The translations under genes were made by a program, and so were the position numbers. Below, one piece after another: positions 58,808 through 64,000 of a stretch of DNA of 64,000 bases. Every line of letters begins with the position of its first letter. Position 1 is the stretch's first letter. The DNA comes from Sipunculus nudus (lineage: Eukaryota; Annelida; Sipuncula; Golfingiida; Sipunculidae): positions 10,472,729 to 10,536,728 of the forward strand of contig CM049314.1 in NCBI GenBank assembly GCA_026874595.1, in the 5' to 3' direction. Below the pieces are notes generated by a model. The model ran no database searches. It had not been told where the DNA came from and worked only from the letters and a program-made list of their open reading frames with translations.

Positions 58808-60723
58808 TTTTAGCTCAGCTGACTATAAGTCATCTGAGCTATAGTCGTGGTCCATTGTCCGTCGTCCGCCCGTCTGTCCGTCCGTCCGTCCATCCGTAGA
58901 TGTGGCACGTTTTGAAACCGTAAGACCTAGGAATCCAAAATTCAGCATAATGTTAGATGTCCCCAAGATCTCCTACCAAGCCGAAAACTGGGTCTTTGCG
59001 ACTTCGTTCCTTTGAGAAATTAGGGAAAAACCTCAATTTTTTATTAAAATCCTATTTTCACACTTCAGGACTGCCTAATATCAAAACCACTCATCTGTTT
59101 TTCCTCATATTTACCATAAATATTCTTCTATATAGTTTCTATGTACATGACAGAAATTAAGTCTGTTAAGTATAAATTCTTTAAGTTATTGGCCCAAACA
59201 TAATGGACTTTGTAAAAAATCAGGAAAAATATTAACTCACTTAAAATGAAAAATTTTGAAACTAGAGTCTATTTTCCCAAGTATATAACTATGTTTAATT
59301 AAGATTCAATTGTTTACCCAAAATTAGATCTGAATTTTGTAAATTTTTAAGTAATTAGCATAAAAATAAAATCAGTACCTTAAATTTTGCCAAACTTTGA
59401 TCATGGCACGTTTTTTTCCTGTAAGTACCATTGATTTAATTTTCACAGCATGTAAACATAAATATTTAATTTGTTTAAATCTGAAATTTGGAAGTATAAG
59501 CTTGAAAATTAAGCTAGTTATTGACTTTTTTCTTGAGGCTCTATTGTAGTCATTTGCTTTGATTACAGATTACAGATGCAGGGTCCCACTCCAGGTCACT
59601 GGAAGTCAGCTATGCCAGGGTTTCTGATTTGTTACAGTCACTGGGGGAGATCCCCTGCTGTGACAGGTGTACAGTTATTCTCATATCACCACCCAAATCT
59701 TCCCCCCTCCCCCCCCCCCCCCCCCCCCCCCCCCGCAAACCCAACCCACCAAGTGTTATGCAGTATTGTTATTGTTTTCACTGTATCTCCTTAATTGTTA
59801 TGCTGTTTCCACTCTGATATGCAAAAACTTTCCTTGAAAAAGTAATTCAAGGTGTAATCCAGAAGATGCAATGTTGTGTAATGTAGCATTTTTAAAGAAA
59901 TCATTTTTCTTTTAAATGATTTTACCAATCATAATGGAACCCATCAGTATGCTTAAATTATGATAAAATATGAAGCACATTATGGATAAATAAAGACACA
60001 TTAAAAATTGTGCAATCTAAATCAAGTATTTTTTTTAGATATTTATTGTTTTGCAGATTTAAAAGATATATTTTTGTGGTAAAAAATAAATAAACATTTG
60101 TATGCATGATGTGGTGTTATCTGACAAGATTGAGATTTATGATGATGCAATTGAGAATTATGAATCAACTTTTATATTCAGATATATATGTTATATTGAA
60201 AATGTATAGAAATATAAACTTAAATAAAAAAAAATTGATGTGATAAAAAATGAGGATTTATTACAAACATTTGTTCATTATTTTCCTGCATCAGCAGAAT
60301 TTGAGATCAGGCTTTGTTTGCCATGTTTTATGTTGTTAATTAGTTATATTTCAACTATACATTTAATAAAAAAACATATTTAATAATATATATTATACAA
60401 AAAAAAGATTTGATTGAACAAATGTGTAAACTACTGAAATGTCAACAGTTAATCGAAAAGCCAACTAATGATCATGGTAATTGTACAGATCATTTGTTCA
60501 CAAACTGCTCACATGCTTCAGTTTCAACATTAGGAAACACATGGTCAGGTCACAAAATATTATTTGCAACAATTTCTTGCTCATCAATACAAACCAATCA
60601 TATAAACCAACCATGGCCTTTATTACCTCTTCCTCTTACACTTTATCTCCATTTGATATTATTTTAGATTTTTACCTTCAAGGTTAACGTCAGCTGAGCA
60701 CAGTGACCCATAGGTCCCTTGTT
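58808..60723 (+). mobile_element. Helentron copy with endonuclease relic (A9)
   Basis: The 5' end is TTTTAGCTCAGCTGAC with the hairpin arm AAGTCATCTGAGCT and a long GTCCGTCCGTCC tract. The 3' end is CAGCTGAGCA, TGACCCATAGGTC and CCTTGTT to 60723. The first 900 bp closely follow copies A5 and A8. A poly-C run of about 26 bases (59709-59734) replaces the position of poly-C in copy A1. The endonuclease C-terminus is readable at 60421-60590. Rep and helicase are absent. Confidence 0.85.
60410..60667 (+). pseudogene. Helentron endonuclease C-terminal relic in A9
   Basis: The frame reads CKLLKCQQLIEKPTNDHGN, DHLFTNCSHASVSTLGN and TWSGHKILFATIS. It aligns residue by residue with the 41.3 kb copy without its one-base deletion. 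The family's usual Ser-Asp-His end motif reads Ser-Gly-His in both, so the catalytic Asp was probably already lost in the shared source. The N-terminal half of the domain is missing. Confidence 0.7.
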
Positions 60724-60796
60724 TTTTTGGTCCTAGGATAACCCCTTTAAAATTGTTGCATCCAATTAATTAACATTCACAGGCCAGCAGGGCACA

Positions 60797-61200
60797 TACT
60801 ATGGTTGCCTTCATATTGGCAGGATTAAAATTTCAGGATTTCCACATTTTCAGCTTCGCTAGGTTACAATTTTAGGATCTCGCCACATTAACAACTGAAA
60901 CAAAGTAAGCCATTATTATGTGAATTGTATCAAATGATATGTGTGCAAAATTTTGATTATTTTGGCAGATAATTTGTGAGATTAGTTAAAAGCAGTCTTT
61001 GAACATAAAAGATTTATAACCAAACAATATCAACCAGTATTATTATTTTTATTAAATATCAATCTTTACCTTCAACTTACCTTCCACAATGGAGCCTTCT
61101 ACATTAGGACATACTATTCACGGTTCTATGTTTGCAATAATTCCCTTTTCTCAAATATTGCAATTATGAAACCCTTGCAAACAAAAAGGCAACCATAGTA
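60797..61200. mobile_element. MITE with 13-bp perfect TIRs and TA target duplication
   Basis: CTATGGTTGCCTT (60799-60811) and its perfect reverse complement AAGGCAACCATAG (61186-61198) bound a 400-bp AT-rich interior with no coding. Each is flanked by TA, as for Tc1/mariner-type elements. It lies 70 bp after the 3' end of copy A9. Confidence 0.75.
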
Positions 61201-61230
61201 TATATATTACCCCACAAATGTGAAATTGCT

Positions 61231-61404
61231 CATTTCATGAAAAAGGCAGCCATTGGCAAAATGGCTGCCTGTTTCATGAAATGGGCAAAATGGCTGCCTG
61301 TTTCATGAAATGGGCAAAATGGCTGCCTGTTTCATGAAATGGGCAAAATGGCTGCCTGTTTCATGAAATGGGCAAAATGGCTGCCTGTTTCATGAAATGG
61401 GCAA
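61231..61404 (+). repeat. 29-bp tandem array with an inverted first arm
   Basis: Five units start at 61255, 61284, 61313, 61342 and 61371 (unit GGCAAAATGGCTGCCTGTTT plus CATGAAATG). Immediately left, 61231-61254 is the reverse complement of the unit with one mismatch, so the first unit forms a 24-bp stem with a short loop. Confidence 0.92.
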
Positions 61405-63488
61405 CTGCTTTAAATATAAAGGATAGATTTATTTAAAATTTTTTTCTCATATGGATACCTGTAAAGGACAGAAGTGGATCGTTAAAACTGTGCACAAAGC
61501 CTCAACTGACTGGTCTACATTTCTACAAGTTTACCCAGCCTGTAACCATAATAAAATGTTATTAGTTATATGCACCTGAAAGCACTAATGTCAGGCCTGT
61601 GGACCTCTTTGTTTTATCAATCCCTGATCATACTGACACTAGATTATCATCTTGAAGAAGAAACTGTTATAAAGCATCAGCATCTGTTGGTGGTTATCAC
61701 TGGGTTATATATCTTAAACTGCTCTAGGAGCCAGCTTTCTTTCATAAAATAATTACCCATGTATGGCCTCTCAGTAAAAAAAATGTTTTGTTTGCAGCTC
61801 TGTCATAATTGAATGTCTGATTGTCAGTGCACAGTGTTGAATGTCTCCTTTTATCACTTCTTGGGTCTCAGGCTTTGTGCATTTAACACCAGTTTCTGTA
61901 TAGTGGTTTCATAAAAACATTAACCCTGACCTAAAATTTCATGAATTAGGTCTCATTTAAGTAATATAGCCTCAGCCTATAAAACACAAAAGAGGTTGTG
62001 TTGCTGGTGACAATATGATAACCATATGTACCAAGTATTTGTGAGTAACAGTTCCCTACCCCTACCCAGTTCTCACCCTCCAGTCACAACAGATACACAA
62101 AACTTGTGAAGAGTATGAAACCTGAAACTTTATTCTCCTGTTAAAACTTTAATTGAAACACTGAAAAACAAGAACCTCCATTCCAACATTCTACCAACTG
62201 ATTCCTTTAACGTCTGTCTACCAACCTTACACAATAGGTCCTTGATCTTAAACATTAGTTCCCTGATCTTAAGGTGGCACTGCCCTCATGGCTGAGAATG
62301 AAAGTAATTATAAGAATATAATATATTTTGCCCTCTTTAATTTAAGTTTTTAGGTCAGGTGCACTATGGTAATTGTATGTGGCTTGTAAAGTCTGTGTTC
62401 AGCAGATCTGACAAAGTCTGTGGAAGTCCTATGTGTAAAAAATTCAAAGTTCAAGACCAAGTTCTTCAACTCAAAGGGTGCACTCTTTACACCAAAAAAG
62501 TGAATAGACACATGTCTATCCCTTAAAATTCTAAATTTAAATCTACGAGAATGAAGAGGCCTAAAACACCAGTATTAGGAAAGGTGTAAAGTCAAGAGGA
62601 GAATGTTGATTATGATATCGGTGAAATTTCGCCACAAATATCCAGATTTGTTCCTACACATATCTGTTATCTAGAATCCATAATCTACTTGATTATTACA
62701 TACTGTCTGCTGTCCCGTGGTACCCAGGTCATGGTCACTAGACAGTCCAAAAAGACCTTAATCAGAGGAGTTCAGGGATTTCAGAGTTCTCTGTTTTGGC
62801 AGTGATTGACCAATCATCCTGTCAGCCTGTTCTTTTGCTAACTTATTTGGTGCAATTTAGTCCAGACAGACCCTGTTTTTGCCTTAAACTCAAATCTGCC
62901 TCATATAATAATTCATACACGATCAAATACCGAAGGATAAAAATAGACCCGGGATAAAGGAGATGTCAGCCGGAACAGATCCGCTATTGATGTCTGCTCT
63001 AGATTACATGCCGTAGATTCCAGTTTAAAGCATGTTCCTGGAGATTAAAGACTGGGTATGTTTTTAAATTTTCTAATAGACAAAGAGCACTTTGACTGGT
63101 CTGCCGGGACTGTGAATAAGAGGGAATTAAGTATTGAATACCCACGGGTAGCTGCCTAGTCTGCCAAGCCTGAAAATAACTTCCAGTGGTTTCAGGGAAT
63201 AACTAATTGGAAATTCATTGAGTTTGATGTAATTTGTTGTTCTTATTATCATGCCTGCTTGATTTTCCAGATGAGAACATCTTAGCTATAAATGTTTTCT
63301 ATTTGATGAAAGCCTACTGGTAGCTTATTAGAATTACCAAAGGGTGGAACTGTAGGCAGGAACTACTTTTGTGAATCCTTAATCCATCTACCAGGTTGAT
63401 GTTGTGTTTTCAGGCAACAAAGCACAACAGATCTCAAACAATTAAATTTTATTCAATACAGAAGATGAAACTTCACTTGAACTTAATT
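61405..63488. other. Non-coding stretch
   Basis: No gene is supported. 62920-63190 is of higher complexity and could be regulatory. Nothing else recognised. Confidence 0.5.
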
Positions 63489-63850
63489 AAAGTTCACAGG
63501 GCTTTCAGGGATGTAGGGATAAGCATCTTTGATTCTCAAAATCTCCTTTGGACGCTTTGTTGTCCAAGCATCTGGTTGCACATGCAGATTTCTGGCTCTG
63601 CGACTGAGAGGATCAAAGCTGTCTCTTCTAGCTGTTACAGACCATTGTCACCTACCTCAAACAAAGCTGTCATTGGTGTAAACACTTTGCTCACAACTGA
63701 CATCCAACCCTTAGATTTTTCCCAAACAGATAATCATATAATGACAAGATGTATTATCATAATGATACAGTAATGAAGTTAAAACACCCAAAAATGATTA
63801 AGTTTTATGTAACGCTTCTGAAGTTGACAGAGATCCTTCCCTCTTTGGAC
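63489..63850 (+). repeat. Dispersed repeat F, copy 2
   Basis: Parallels 56297-56660, 7.2 kb upstream, in the same orientation. The 125-codon frame here (63396-63773) is not shared with the other copy and so is probably incidental, although TTTTCAG at about 63408 could serve as an acceptor. Confidence 0.6.
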
Positions 63851-64000
63851 GTTCCAAATTCCCTCATGACTCTCAAGAATTTTGGCTCGAGCATCCTGAA
63901 CTCTCCATTTTCCCTTCCTATTGAAAGCCTCAAGTCCATCTGACTAAGTAGATGAATGTCTGCTTCTCTGTAGAAAGTCACCAAACTGGGCTGCAGAAGT

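Noticed and set aside
61255-61399. CRISPR-like direct repeats
   Set aside because: The units are contiguous and identical with no spacers, and the DNA is eukaryotic.
63396-63773. 125-codon frame after a TTTTCAG
   Set aside because: It overlaps dispersed repeat F, and the frame is not kept in the other copy at 56.3 kb.

Overview
This is eukaryotic, AT-rich, gene-poor DNA, most like a lophotrochozoan or other marine-invertebrate genome. The evidence is dense non-autonomous rolling-circle (Helentron-type) repeats with GTCCGTCC-rich 5' ends, tRNA-derived SINEs, long minisatellites, poly-G and poly-C runs, and no operon-like coding. The species cannot be named from sequence alone. I found no confident host protein-coding exon and no RNA gene. 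Long open frames are almost all explained by tandem repeats with stop-free units or by transposon repeats. The window reads as intergenic DNA or one very large intron.

Layout. 1-1560: homopolymers, a TA microsatellite and a local cluster of the palindrome TAGGCCTA. 1740-2035: a promoter-like stretch (E2F-, bZIP- and ETS-type sites) followed by a strong splice donor, the best candidate for a non-coding first exon. 4.2-5.7 kb: a 3'-truncated Helentron. 8.45-9.18 kb: complex, GC-richer DNA, a candidate conserved regulatory block. 10.6-23.5 kb: a repeat-dense zone with two SINE families, three hairpin-started repeat families and a 3.3 kb element carrying a tandem array of AGGTCA half-sites. 23.5-29 kb: mostly unique sequence. 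29-37 kb: two large Helentron-type elements. The second (32424-37143) is interrupted by a different 2.2 kb element, and the first supplies the matching empty site. 39.68-41.82 kb: a Helentron keeping a decayed PIF1-helicase C-terminus fused to an endonuclease domain, which identifies the whole family. 43.5-44.05 kb: a second, TATA-less promoter-like block. 44.57-45.68 kb: a 21-bp minisatellite, open on both strands. 51.26-53.6 kb: a 35-bp satellite with higher-order structure. 58.81-60.72 kb: another Helentron with endonuclease remnants, followed by a TA-flanked MITE and a hairpin-seeded 29-bp tandem array.

How the parts relate. At least nine 5' ends of one family (TTTTAGCTCAGCTGA) and six to seven matching 3' ends (TCAGCTGAGC, then the palindrome TGACCCATGGGTCA, then CTTGTT) occur here. 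All copies point the same way on the + strand. The endonuclease relics in three copies, together with the subterminal inverted repeat and 3' palindrome, fit a Helentron with its short non-autonomous derivatives. Several internal repeat units carry regulatory-looking palindromes or direct repeats, so these transposons spread many copies of protein-binding-like motifs through an otherwise empty region.
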